From Sva-07 sp964651825 (GTDB lineage Bacteria > Actinomycetota > Acidimicrobiia > Acidimicrobiales > Ilumatobacteraceae), in assembly GCA_964651825.1 (NCBI GenBank), contig CAZYWK010000101.1, positions 1 to 13,319 on the forward strand: DNA of 13,319 nucleotides, in the 5' to 3' direction. The notes beneath the pieces were generated by a model that saw only the letters and a list, made by a program, of their open reading frames with translations, ran no database searches and was not told the DNA's origin. The translations under genes were made by a program, and so were the position numbers. Of this stretch, positions 1 to 6,254 are shown piece after piece. How positions within the stretch are numbered: the first letter of the stretch is position 1; every line of letters starts with the position of its first letter.

Positions 1-1
1 C

Positions 2-49
2 CAGCAGCTGGTCATCGCCCGAGCCATCTCCGGCCTGCGCATCGAGTGA
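2..49 (+). CDS. C-terminal end of an unidentified protein (partial)
   Basis: The open frame running in from the left edge encodes QQLVIARAISGLRIE and stops with TGA at 47-49. Only 15 residues are visible, too few to name a family. The sequence faintly resembles the QQRxAIARA stretch of ABC ATPases, but that motif does not sit at the C-terminus of those proteins, so I do not use it. The frame ends 108 bp before an integrase gene on the same strand. That is the usual layout when an integrative element has inserted at or near the 3' end of a host gene, so this may be the target gene; that part is inference. Confidence 0.35.
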   Translation, partial: QQLVIARAISGLRIE

Positions 50-93
50 TTCTGTCGCTCGGCGCTCCGGCACCGAGTTGACGAGATTCGGCC

Positions 94-113
94 ATCCCTA
101 GAATCATCCCTAG
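94..113. repeat. Tandem direct repeat ATCCCTAG upstream of integrase
   Basis: ATCCCTAG occurs at 94-101 and again at 106-113, separated by 4 bp (period 12, about one helical turn). It lies 45 to 64 bp upstream of the integrase start, in the gap between the upstream gene and the element's first gene. Short phased direct repeats here could be integrase arm-type or excisionase sites, or an operator for the integrase promoter. The copies are exact but short. Confidence 0.45.
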
Positions 114-144
114 GGTTTTCCTGGCGACTGTAACACCGGTGGCG

Positions 145-150
145 TACTGT
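145..150 (+). promoter_or_regulatory. Candidate -10 box for a leaderless integrase transcript
   Basis: TACTGT (145-150) matches the TANNNT -10 pattern and ends exactly 7 nt before the GTG start at 158. No Shine-Dalgarno sequence precedes that GTG, and a TAA at 131-133 closes the frame upstream, so 158 is the only usable start. Transcription starting at or next to the GTG would give a leaderless mRNA, which is common in actinobacteria. No convincing -35 box is seen. An alternative upstream promoter, TTGACG (78-83) and TAGAAT (99-104), has a short 15-bp spacer. Confidence 0.4.
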
Positions 151-157
151 TGCCGGT

Positions 158-1255
158 GTGGCAACGCTGCGCGAGAAGAAGCCGGGTGTCTGGGAGGTGC
201 GGGTTTTCACTGGCACCGACGCCCGCGGACGCCCCACGCAGATCTCGCGAACGGTCCGCGGCGGCAAGCGCGACGCGCAACGCCTCGCCGCCTCGTTGGA
301 GGTTGGTCCGGGGAGTGCATCGGCCGCAGGCCGAAAGGTGGTCGACGTCCTCGACGCATGGATCGATCAGAACCTCGACACATGGGCGCCGTCGTCGGCA
401 CGCGACCAGCAGAGTCGGGTGCGCTCGATCAAGCAGGACAAGATCGCCGAGATTTCGATCGCGCAGTTGTCGATCGCCGACGTCGAACGGTGGCACACCC
501 GCCTGCGCCGCGCTGGGCTGCAAGATGCCGGCATCCGGAATCAGCACGGAGCGTTGAGTGCTGCGCTCAACCAAGCGGTGCGTTGGGGGTGGGCGAGCCA
601 GAACGTTGCGTCGCTGGCGCAGCGCAAGACCACCAAGAAGCCGCCGAGGGGAGTGATGTCGCTCGATGACGTCCGTGCGGTGATCGCAGCGGCGGCGGAG
701 TTCGATCCGGCGGCGGCGTTGGCGCTGCGCCTCGCGGCGATGACCGGCGCGCGTCGTGCGGAGTTGGCGGCGCTGCAGTGGACCGACGTCAACGACGACG
801 GGATGCTGACGATCGACTCGGCGATCGAGGTGATCCGCCACCCCGGTGAGCAGCGCGATTTGCGTGATGCGCCGACCAAGACCGGTAATGCCCGCCGGCT
901 CACGCTCGACCCCGACACGCTCAACGCGATCTGGGCACTGCGCCGAGAACGTGAGCCGTACGGTCCGTGGATGTTCGGCGTCGGCCCCGATCTCGTGCCG
1001 CCCGATCACATCGGTTGGTGGTGGACGCGGGCACGCAAGGCGTCGGGCATCGACATGAAGTGGCGCCTCCACGATCTGCGCCACTGGTCGGCGACGGTCT
1101 CGATCGGCCAGGGCCACGACGTCCGTACGGTCGCCGGCCGCCTCGGCCACTCCAACCCCGCGATGACACTGCGCGTCTACGCCCACGCGTTCGCGGCGGC
1201 CGACCAGGCGTTGGCTGCTGGCCTCGGTGACTTGCTGCGAGGCGACGTCGACTGA
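158..1255 (+). CDS. Tyrosine recombinase / phage-type integrase
   Basis: This 365-residue site-specific recombinase should catalyse integration and excision of the element. Residues 1-50 look like the N-terminal arm-binding domain (WEVRVFTGTDARGRPTQIS), 60-155 like the SAM-like core-binding domain, and 165-365 are the catalytic domain. All catalytic positions can be placed: R199 in TGARRAEL, K241 in PTKTGNARRL, H305 and R308 in LHDLRH, H331 in GRLGH, and the nucleophile Y341 in LRVYAH. Length is normal for actinobacterial integrases. The start is GTG with no ribosome binding site and a -10-like box 7 nt upstream, so it is probably leaderless. The gene sits at the left end of the element next to a host gene stop, as expected for an integrase beside its attachment site. 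It is followed by a strong hairpin terminator at 1337-1367. Intact, with no missing key residue. Confidence 0.95.
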   Translation: MATLREKKPGVWEVRVFTGTDARGRPTQISRTVRGGKRDAQRLAASLEVGPGSASAAGRKVVDVLDAWIDQNLDTWAPSSARDQQSRVRSIKQDKIAEISIAQLSIADVERWHTRLRRAGLQDAGIRNQHGALSAALNQAVRWGWASQNVASLAQRKTTKKPPRGVMSLDDVRAVIAAAAEFDPAAALALRLAAMTGARRAELAALQWTDVNDDGMLTIDSAIEVIRHPGEQRDLRDAPTKTGNARRLTLDPDTLNAIWALRREREPYGPWMFGVGPDLVPPDHIGWWWTRARKASGIDMKWRLHDLRHWSATVSIGQGHDVRTVAGRLGHSNPAMTLRVYAHAFAAADQALAAGLGDLLRGDVD

Positions 1256-1271
1256 CCGCTCCTCCGTGCCC

Positions 1272-1300
1272 TTCCCATTCTGCGGGTGCGGTGGTATTCT
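1272..1300 (+). promoter_or_regulatory. Candidate promoter for a short RNA
   Basis: TTCCCA (1272-1277) and TATTCT (1295-1300) are separated by 17 bp and match the -35 and -10 consensus at four of six positions each. Predicted initiation near 1307 would produce a transcript of about 60 nt consisting almost wholly of two UUCG hairpins and ending at the T-tract at 1363-1367. It lies 16 bp after the integrase stop. No coding frame fits. The promoter call is weak on its own and gains weight only from the structure downstream. Confidence 0.3.
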
Positions 1301-1311
1301 CTTCTCATTCC

Positions 1312-1333
1312 CCCAGTCGCTTCGGTGGCTGGG
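1312..1333 (+). other. UUCG hairpin 1 (stable stem-loop)
   Basis: CCCAGTCGC (1312-1320) pairs with GTGGCTGGG (1325-1333) around a TTCG loop (1321-1324). This gives nine pairs, two of them G-U, closed by C-G. C(UUCG)G is an exceptionally stable RNA tetraloop. There is no T-tract directly after it. It precedes a second hairpin of the same design by 3 nt, so the pair could be a double terminator for the integrase gene or the body of a small RNA. Confidence 0.6.
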
Positions 1334-1336
1334 TGC

Positions 1337-1367
1337 GAGGCCCGCTTCGGCGGGCCTCTGCGTTTTT
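1337..1367 (+). terminator. Intrinsic terminator after integrase
   Basis: GAGGCCCGC (1337-1345) pairs perfectly with GCGGGCCTC (1350-1358) around a TTCG loop, followed by TGCG and TTTTT at 1363-1367. The 9-bp GC-rich stem with C(UUCG)G closure and a nearby U-run is a textbook factor-independent terminator for rightward transcription. Its T-tract touches the stop codon of the convergent NYN gene (1367-1369). Read leftward the same hairpin has no U-run, so it should act mainly on the plus strand. Confidence 0.8.
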
Positions 1368-1990
1368 CACCAGGTCTTCGGTTTGGTGACCGAGCCCTCC
1401 GAGTCGTGGAGCGTCGTCGGGAGTTGACACTGGCCGAGCACGTTCGGGCGAAGCTGCTTGAAGAACGTCCCTTGGAGCCGGCGGGATCGATACTTCGCCG
1501 AGTGCGGATTGATCACACCCACCGTGATGCCGGCCTCGGCCTGGGCGATTCGGACCGGCTCGGCGAGATCTGAGTCGTTGCTGATGACGACCGCCGTGTC
1601 GCAGTTCTGGCGGAATGCGTCGAGCAGCAGATACGTCGCCAAGTTGACATCCGAACCCTTTTCCTCGGTCTTCAGGACCTCAACGGTGCGAGCGCCGGAT
1701 GCGGGCGGCTTCGCCAACGGCATTCTCGTCGTACGCGTCACGTAGTGCCCGAAATGGGTCTCGACGAGCGGAAGTGTGTTGAGCGCTCGAAGGTACGTCT
1801 CCTGCCGAACGGCTTGTTGCGGATCATCCGGCCGTGCGGAGATCCTCGCCGTGAAGTAGCGAATCTTCACGATCTGATCGTTCGGCAACAGGCGGCGACA
1901 GAGTGCTTCCAGGTCGAGCCATTTGTGCGGCGTGCCCTTGACTGCGCCGTAGTAGAAGTTGAATCCGTCGATGTAGACGATCGTCGCCAC
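1367..1990 (-). CDS. NYN-domain (LabA/DUF88-like, PIN-fold) ribonuclease
   Basis: This 207-residue protein has the hallmarks of the NYN family, PIN-like metal-dependent ribonucleases. The N-terminal strand is MATIVYIDGFNFYY with D8 and N11. A central KGSDVNLATYLLLDA has D114, VVISNDSDL has D139 and D141, and the closing strand is GITVGVINPH. These acidic residues are the expected metal-binding set, so it is probably active. Length is ordinary for stand-alone LabA/NYN proteins; no extra domain or membrane segment is seen, so it should be cytoplasmic. The start is GTG at 1990, with TAGGAT (1998-2003 on the minus strand) ending exactly 7 nt upstream and no Shine-Dalgarno, suggesting a leaderless mRNA. 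It is convergent with the integrase and divergent from the excisionase-like gene, so it is an independent unit, probably cargo. The RNA target is unknown; roles in RNA turnover, toxin activity or phage defence are only possibilities. Confidence 0.85.
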   Translation of the reverse strand: MATIVYIDGFNFYYGAVKGTPHKWLDLEALCRRLLPNDQIVKIRYFTARISARPDDPQQAVRQETYLRALNTLPLVETHFGHYVTRTTRMPLAKPPASGARTVEVLKTEEKGSDVNLATYLLLDAFRQNCDTAVVISNDSDLAEPVRIAQAEAGITVGVINPHSAKYRSRRLQGTFFKQLRPNVLGQCQLPTTLHDSEGSVTKPKTW

Positions 1991-1997
1991 CGGGCCG

Positions 1998-2003
1998 ATC
2001 CTA
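1998..2003 (-). promoter_or_regulatory. Candidate -10 box for leaderless NYN transcript
   Basis: Read on the minus strand, TAGGAT (2003 down to 1998) fits TANNNT, followed by 7 nt (CGGCCCG) and then the GTG start at 1990. The geometry matches that upstream of the integrase GTG. No clear -35 box is visible 16 to 18 bp further upstream. Confidence 0.4.
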
Positions 2004-2093
2004 TGCCGGGTCCCTTCGCAGATGGCCCGACCACCGACCGTGTCCGGTCTCTGATGACAACGACTCGAGTGTGAACTTCGTCACAGCAATCGC

Positions 2094-2128
2094 GTCCGTC
2101 GTGTCCGTTGATGTCCGTCCGTGTCCGT
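2094..2128. repeat. Helically phased GTCCGT direct repeats
   Basis: GTCCGT occurs at 2094-2099, 2103-2108, 2113-2118 and 2123-2128, with start-to-start distances of 9, 10 and 10 bp. The last three copies extend to TGTCCGT. A related GTCCGG occurs at 2042-2047 and again at 2151-2156. Repeats at about one helical turn place all copies on one face of the helix, as in iterons or cooperative operators. They lie in the divergent gap between the NYN gene and the excisionase-like gene. This could be an operator for the rightward genes, an excisionase site or part of an oriT/oriV; the sequence does not decide. Confidence 0.5.
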
Positions 2129-2214
2129 GGGTTGCCGTTGGTGCCGGATCGTCCGGAACCCGTATGAACGGGGGGCTTGCCGGGCGAATCACATCGGTGT
2201 ACTTCTGATGGTCC

Positions 2215-2490
2215 ATGTCGTCGCTGGAGGACCTCGCGAACTCGGAGGAGCATGCGCTCCTCACGATGCGCGAAGCCACGGCGGTACTGCGAATCGGCCG
2301 CACGCTCGGCTATGCACTCGCTCACGAGTACCTGAACTCGGGGGGCACCTCGGGGCTGCCGGTGATCCAGTTCAGCAAGGAGTGCTACCGGGTTCCGCGT
2401 TGGGCGCTGATCGAACTCGTGACGACCGGCCGGGTCGTGCGGCTGTGCGATGCGGAGGCACCCCTCGAGGGAGTCTCCATTGCACGCTGA
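2215..2490 (+). CDS. Excisionase-like helix-turn-helix DNA-binding protein
   Basis: This small 91-residue protein looks like an HTH_17/MerR-type excisionase family member. LLTMREATAVLRIGRT (residues 16-31) is the helix-turn-helix that starts such proteins; a wing-like segment follows, ending LPVIQFSKECYRVPRWAL, where the expected IPxxRxGxxxRxPxxAL pattern is recognisable. The frame is closed by TGA at 2206-2208, so ATG at 2215 is the first possible start. No clear Shine-Dalgarno is seen; a weak TTGCCG (2177-2182) and TACTTC (2200-2205) pair with a 17-bp spacer would start transcription within a few bases of the ATG. It overlaps the next gene by 11 bp. In this context it probably directs excision or regulates the mobilisation block, but the family includes both recombination directionality factors and plain regulators. 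Confidence 0.7.
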   Translation: MSSLEDLANSEEHALLTMREATAVLRIGRTLGYALAHEYLNSGGTSGLPVIQFSKECYRVPRWALIELVTTGRVVRLCDAEAPLEGVSIAR

Positions 2491-2896
2491 GCCGACCCGC
2501 CGTCGGATCGTCATCGGTCCTCGGGCGCACGAACTGTGTCAGTTCGTCGGTCCGATCTCGTGGGTCGTGCTGGAGGAGATGCTGCAGCGCTCGACCGGCA
2601 CCGGCGATCACGTCGTCGCCCAGGTGTCGGTCCGTTCGCTCGCCTCGACGCTCGGATTGGCCAAGGACACCGTCGCTCGCGCCGTGCGCCGATTGCGCGA
2701 TCTCGGCGTCCTCGACGCCGTCCAGGCTCGATCAGGTTCCGGAGTCTTCGACGCCGGCTCGTATCGGCTCTCCATTCCGGTCGCCTGCCTCTCAGTAGCG
2801 GAACTCCCGCAGCTCCCGTCCTCTGCCCCTCGTGCCGCTCGTCCGCCGTCAGTCTGCGCGTCGTCCGGCCAGCTCTCCTTGCTCCCCGAGGTCTGA
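2480..2896 (+). CDS. Winged-HTH protein with C-terminal clamp-binding-like motif
   Basis: Starting at the TTG at 2480 gives 138 residues. I prefer this start because GAGGGAG (2467-2473) sits 6 nt upstream and the overlap with the previous stop is only 11 bp; an in-frame ATG at 2450 would add 10 residues but lacks a ribosome binding site. Residues 49-78 (QVSVRSLASTLGL, AKDTVARAVRRLRDLGVL) form a clear winged HTH, with the wing at about 80-98. After a Pro/Ala/Ser-rich tail, the extreme C-terminus is QLSLLPEV. QLSLL fits the QL(S/D)LF-type pentapeptide with which bacterial proteins bind the DNA polymerase sliding clamp. It lies 79 bp upstream of the relaxase gene and is probably co-transcribed with it. 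It may be a regulator or a replication-linked factor of the element; the clamp link is inferred from the motif alone. Confidence 0.75.
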   Translation: MHAEPTRRRIVIGPRAHELCQFVGPISWVVLEEMLQRSTGTGDHVVAQVSVRSLASTLGLAKDTVARAVRRLRDLGVLDAVQARSGSGVFDAGSYRLSIPVACLSVAELPQLPSSAPRAARPPSVCASSGQLSLLPEV

Positions 2897-2975
2897 GGTC
2901 CCCTCCCGTGTCTCTCTGTCGCTTCGCTCCATCTTCAATTTCCAGACAGGTGCCCGCGCGCAGGTGGGAGTTGTC

Positions 2976-5900
2976 GTGATTCGGGTGACGACGCTGTACG
3001 CAGCAGGTGCGGGAGTGTCCGCTGCCTACTACACCGGCTACCTCACCAAGGCCGACGGCGAGCAACCCGGCGTGTGGGCCGGGTCCCAAGCACCGGGACT
3101 CGGTCTGGCGGGGGAGGTCGCGACCGAGGCCCTCGAAGCGCTCCTGTCGGGGTGTCACCCGACAACGGGGATGCAGCTGGGCCGGGCGCTGGTGGATCGG
3201 GTGGACCGGCATGGGAACACGATCAAGGCGGTGGCGGGATATGACGCGACGTTGTCAGCACCGAAGTCGTTGTCGGTGCTGTGGGCACTGACGGGTGACG
3301 AAGGCTTCGCGGAGTGTCACGACGTCGCCGTCAACGCGGTGGTGGCGATGGTGGAGAAGTACGGCTCGACGACACGAATCCGCTCGAACGGCTCCCGACT
3401 GCATCCCGAGACGGGCGGGTTGACAGTGGGGGTGTTTCGTCAGTCGACGAGCCGCGCCGATGATCCGCAGTTGCATACCCATGTGGTGATCTCGGCGAAG
3501 GTCCAAACGGCCGATGATCGCTGGTACGCGCTCGATGCGTTGACGTTGAAGAAGTATCAGCAAGCGTTCGGGTACCTCTACCAGTCGGTGCTGCGCGCCG
3601 AGGTGACTGCCCGGTACGGGGTGGTGTTCGATCCGATCGTGAACGGCCAAGCCGAGATCACCGGCGTGCCGTCGGAGTTGCTCGATCAGTTCTCGAAGCG
3701 GGCCCGCGAGATCGATGTGGAGATGGGTGACAAGCTCGCCGACTTCCTCGACCGTGAGGGTCGTGACCCGTCGGGGTTCGAGTACGCGGCGATGGAACGT
3801 GAAGCCGCCGTCGACACCCGCTCGAAGAAGTCCGGGTTCGGCGTGCCGGATCTACGGACACGCTGGCAACGCGAAGCCGCCGGCCTCGGCATCGACGCCG
3901 CCGCGCTCACCTCTGCGATCTCCGATGCGGCGCGACAGCACCCGCTGCAGGTGTCGCCGCTGGATGTGTCGGAGGTGGTCGAGTCTTTGGCGTCGCGGCA
4001 GTCGACGTGGAATCGGATGGACGTGCTGCGCACCATCTGCGACACCGTGTCCCCACAACCGGGACACGCCGGTGCCAGCTGGGCGGCGGTACTCGATGCT
4101 TCGGTGGACACGGTGTTGGCGTCGTGTATCGATTTGGACCCGGTCGGCGACGGCACGCCACGAAGGCGCTCGGATGGTCGGTCGGTGTGGATCGAGCCGA
4201 TCACGAATCAGGCCACCAGCGACCGCATCCTCACCCAGGAAGAACACATCCTCACCTGGGCGCTCGACGCGCAGGCCGACAACCCGGAACCGTCGGACAC
4301 GATCACCGATGTGGCGTTGGATGAGGGCCAGTACGCGTCGGCGAGTGCGGTGGCCGGTGATGATCGGTTGGTGTTGGTGGTGGGGCCGGCTGGGGCGGGC
4401 AAGACCCGCATGTTGCAAGCTGCCGTGTCCGATCTCCACGGACAGCAGCGGCCGGTGATGGGGTTGGCGCCGACAGCGAAGGCGGCCCGTGTCCTTCAAT
4501 CCGAGACGGGCATGGTCGCTGACACGGTCGCCAAACTTCTCTACGAACTCGATCGACCAGACAGCGACGACTCGTGGTGGGATGCAGGGCCGGGCATGAC
4601 GGTGATCGTCGACGAGGCCGGAATGTTGAACACCGCCGACCTGTCGCGCCTCGTGACCCACGCCGAACAACGTCAGTGGCGACTCGCGCTCGTCGGTGAC
4701 CCGCACCAGCTCCAAGCCGTGGGGCGTGGAGGCATGTTCCTCGAGTTGTGCGACACCGGACGGCACGTGGAGCTCGAACATCTGCACCGGTTCACCAACG
4801 CCTGGGAAGCCGCCGCGTCACTCGAGTTGCGGCGCGGGAATCCGTCCGCACTCGACACGTACGCAGCGCACGGCCGGATCCGGGCGGGGACGTTCGCTGA
4901 GCATCTCGACACGATCGGCGACCGCTGGCTGCAATGTCGGGGCGAGGGGGAGTCGTTGTCGATCATCACGACCCGCACCGAACACGTCAACGCGATCAAC
5001 GACCACATCCAGCAACGCCGACTCGACACCGGTGAACTCGACGCAGCGACCCTCGCCCAAGTCGACGATGCCTGGGTGATGGTCGGCGACGTGGTGGCGA
5101 CACGCCGCAACGAACGCCGACTCCGCACCACCGTTGGTGAGCCGATACGGAATCGTGAACGCTGGACCGTCACCGCCACCGACACTGTCGAAGAGGGTGA
5201 TGTGACCGTGACCCGACTCGACGGACACGGCACCATCACCCTGCCGCGCGACTACGTCCGCCAGCACCTGCAACTCGCGTACTCAACCACTGAACCCGGA
5301 GCGCAAGGCGACACCTCGGAACGGAGCCTCACCCTTGCAACCAACGCAACGACGAGACGCGGCCTGTACATGGCAATGACTCGCGGTCAACGCGAGAACC
5401 TCACCCTGGTGGTCACCAACACCCACGACCTCGCCGAAGCACGAGCCGTGCTCGAAGCCGTCCTGTTCTCCGACCGCGCCGACATCCCCGCCACGGTGCA
5501 GCGCCGCAACCTGGCAGCGACCGTCCCCGCCAGCGTGCCGCAGCGGCGGGTCCGGGTACCTGACTGGTTCAACCAGGTTTGCGCCGACGCCAAGGAGCGC
5601 CGGCTCGTCGCTCAGCAACGGCTCGACGAACGCACTGCCGAGCGCGCTGCCGGCCGAGAGCGAGTTGCGTTGGCCCGTCAGGAGTTGCCGGCGGCTCAGG
5701 AGGCACACGCGCCGTTCGCCGAGCAGGTCGCCACCGCCGAACGCATCGTGAACCAAGCACAGTCGGAGTTGCGCAAGGCCCAAGATGAACTGCGGCGTGC
5801 CGGTCGAGTACATCGCCGATCGGCTCGCCGCGACGTCGAGACTGCCGGCGACGTTCTCGCTGTCGCGACGGATCGACTCAACCGGGCCGAGGAGGTCGCG

Positions 5901-6254
5901 GCACCGACACGGCGCCGGGTCAACGAGCTCCACAACGTCATCGACGATCACCGCCGCATGGACTCGACCCGGCGGATGTTCGACCAATTCAACGACCTCG
6001 AAGGCGTCGCCCGCGACGCCGGGCGCCTCTGCCACGCCCTCGACCAATGGAAGCACTGGGCCAACGGCCGCAACCTCGACAACGCAGCGTTGGTCGAGGT
6101 CGCCGCCGCGTTCGCGGACCACGACGACCGACCGGGCATCAACCAGCTCGCCGCACCGCTCACTCAGTGGGCACAGCGACGAGGACTCGAACTCCAACCG
6201 CCGACGCGGTCGACACCAACCCGACCGTCGATGGGAATTGAAATCGGCTTTTGA
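2976..6254 (+). CDS. MOBF (TrwC/TraI-type) conjugative relaxase-helicase
   Basis: This 1092-residue protein should nick the element at oriT, attach to the strand through tyrosine and unwind it with its helicase. I chose GTG at 2976 because AGGTGGGAG lies 5 nt upstream and TrwC-type proteins begin close to the TTLYA motif; the frame is open further left, but that part looks noncoding. The relaxase domain is about 1-310: TTLYAAGAG, candidate catalytic Y18/Y19/Y22, ATLSAPKSLSVLWAL near 90-104, and DPQLHTH with H167 and H169. The first metal ligand, a His 11 residues before H167 in TrwC, is Gln here (Q156). The RecD-like helicase domain has Walker A GPAGAGKT (470-477), Walker B VIVDEAGM (D546, E547), GDPHQLQ (574-580) and YMAMTRGQ (798-805). 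Residues about 863-995 form a charged, coiled-coil-like tail. No coupling protein gene accompanies it. Confidence 0.93.
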   Translation: MIRVTTLYAAGAGVSAAYYTGYLTKADGEQPGVWAGSQAPGLGLAGEVATEALEALLSGCHPTTGMQLGRALVDRVDRHGNTIKAVAGYDATLSAPKSLSVLWALTGDEGFAECHDVAVNAVVAMVEKYGSTTRIRSNGSRLHPETGGLTVGVFRQSTSRADDPQLHTHVVISAKVQTADDRWYALDALTLKKYQQAFGYLYQSVLRAEVTARYGVVFDPIVNGQAEITGVPSELLDQFSKRAREIDVEMGDKLADFLDREGRDPSGFEYAAMEREAAVDTRSKKSGFGVPDLRTRWQREAAGLGIDAAALTSAISDAARQHPLQVSPLDVSEVVESLASRQSTWNRMDVLRTICDTVSPQPGHAGASWAAVLDASVDTVLASCIDLDPVGDGTPRRRSDGRSVWIEPITNQATSDRILTQEEHILTWALDAQADNPEPSDTITDVALDEGQYASASAVAGDDRLVLVVGPAGAGKTRMLQAAVSDLHGQQRPVMGLAPTAKAARVLQSETGMVADTVAKLLYELDRPDSDDSWWDAGPGMTVIVDEAGMLNTADLSRLVTHAEQRQWRLALVGDPHQLQAVGRGGMFLELCDTGRHVELEHLHRFTNAWEAAASLELRRGNPSALDTYAAHGRIRAGTFAEHLDTIGDRWLQCRGEGESLSIITTRTEHVNAINDHIQQRRLDTGELDAATLAQVDDAWVMVGDVVATRRNERRLRTTVGEPIRNRERWTVTATDTVEEGDVTVTRLDGHGTITLPRDYVRQHLQLAYSTTEPGAQGDTSERSLTLATNATTRRGLYMAMTRGQRENLTLVVTNTHDLAEARAVLEAVLFSDRADIPATVQRRNLAATVPASVPQRRVRVPDWFNQVCADAKERRLVAQQRLDERTAERAAGRERVALARQELPAAQEAHAPFAEQVATAERIVNQAQSELRKAQDELRRAGRVHRRSARRDVETAGDVLAVATDRLNRAEEVAAPTRRRVNELHNVIDDHRRMDSTRRMFDQFNDLEGVARDAGRLCHALDQWKHWANGRNLDNAALVEVAAAFADHDDRPGINQLAAPLTQWAQRRGLELQPPTRSTPTRPSMGIEIGF

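Noticed and set aside
45..51. AGTGATT shared with 6282-6288 as an att core
   Set aside because: Seven bases match by chance often in 6 kb; neighbouring bases do not extend the identity well enough.
110..1186. Minus-strand open frame of 358 residues
   Set aside because: It is antisense to the integrase and Arg-rich without a domain.
2832..2975. 48-residue N-terminal extension of the relaxase frame
   Set aside because: It overlaps the previous gene, is rich in Arg/Ser/Pro without a motif, and the GTG at 2976 has a good ribosome binding site and sits right before the conserved TTLYA motif.
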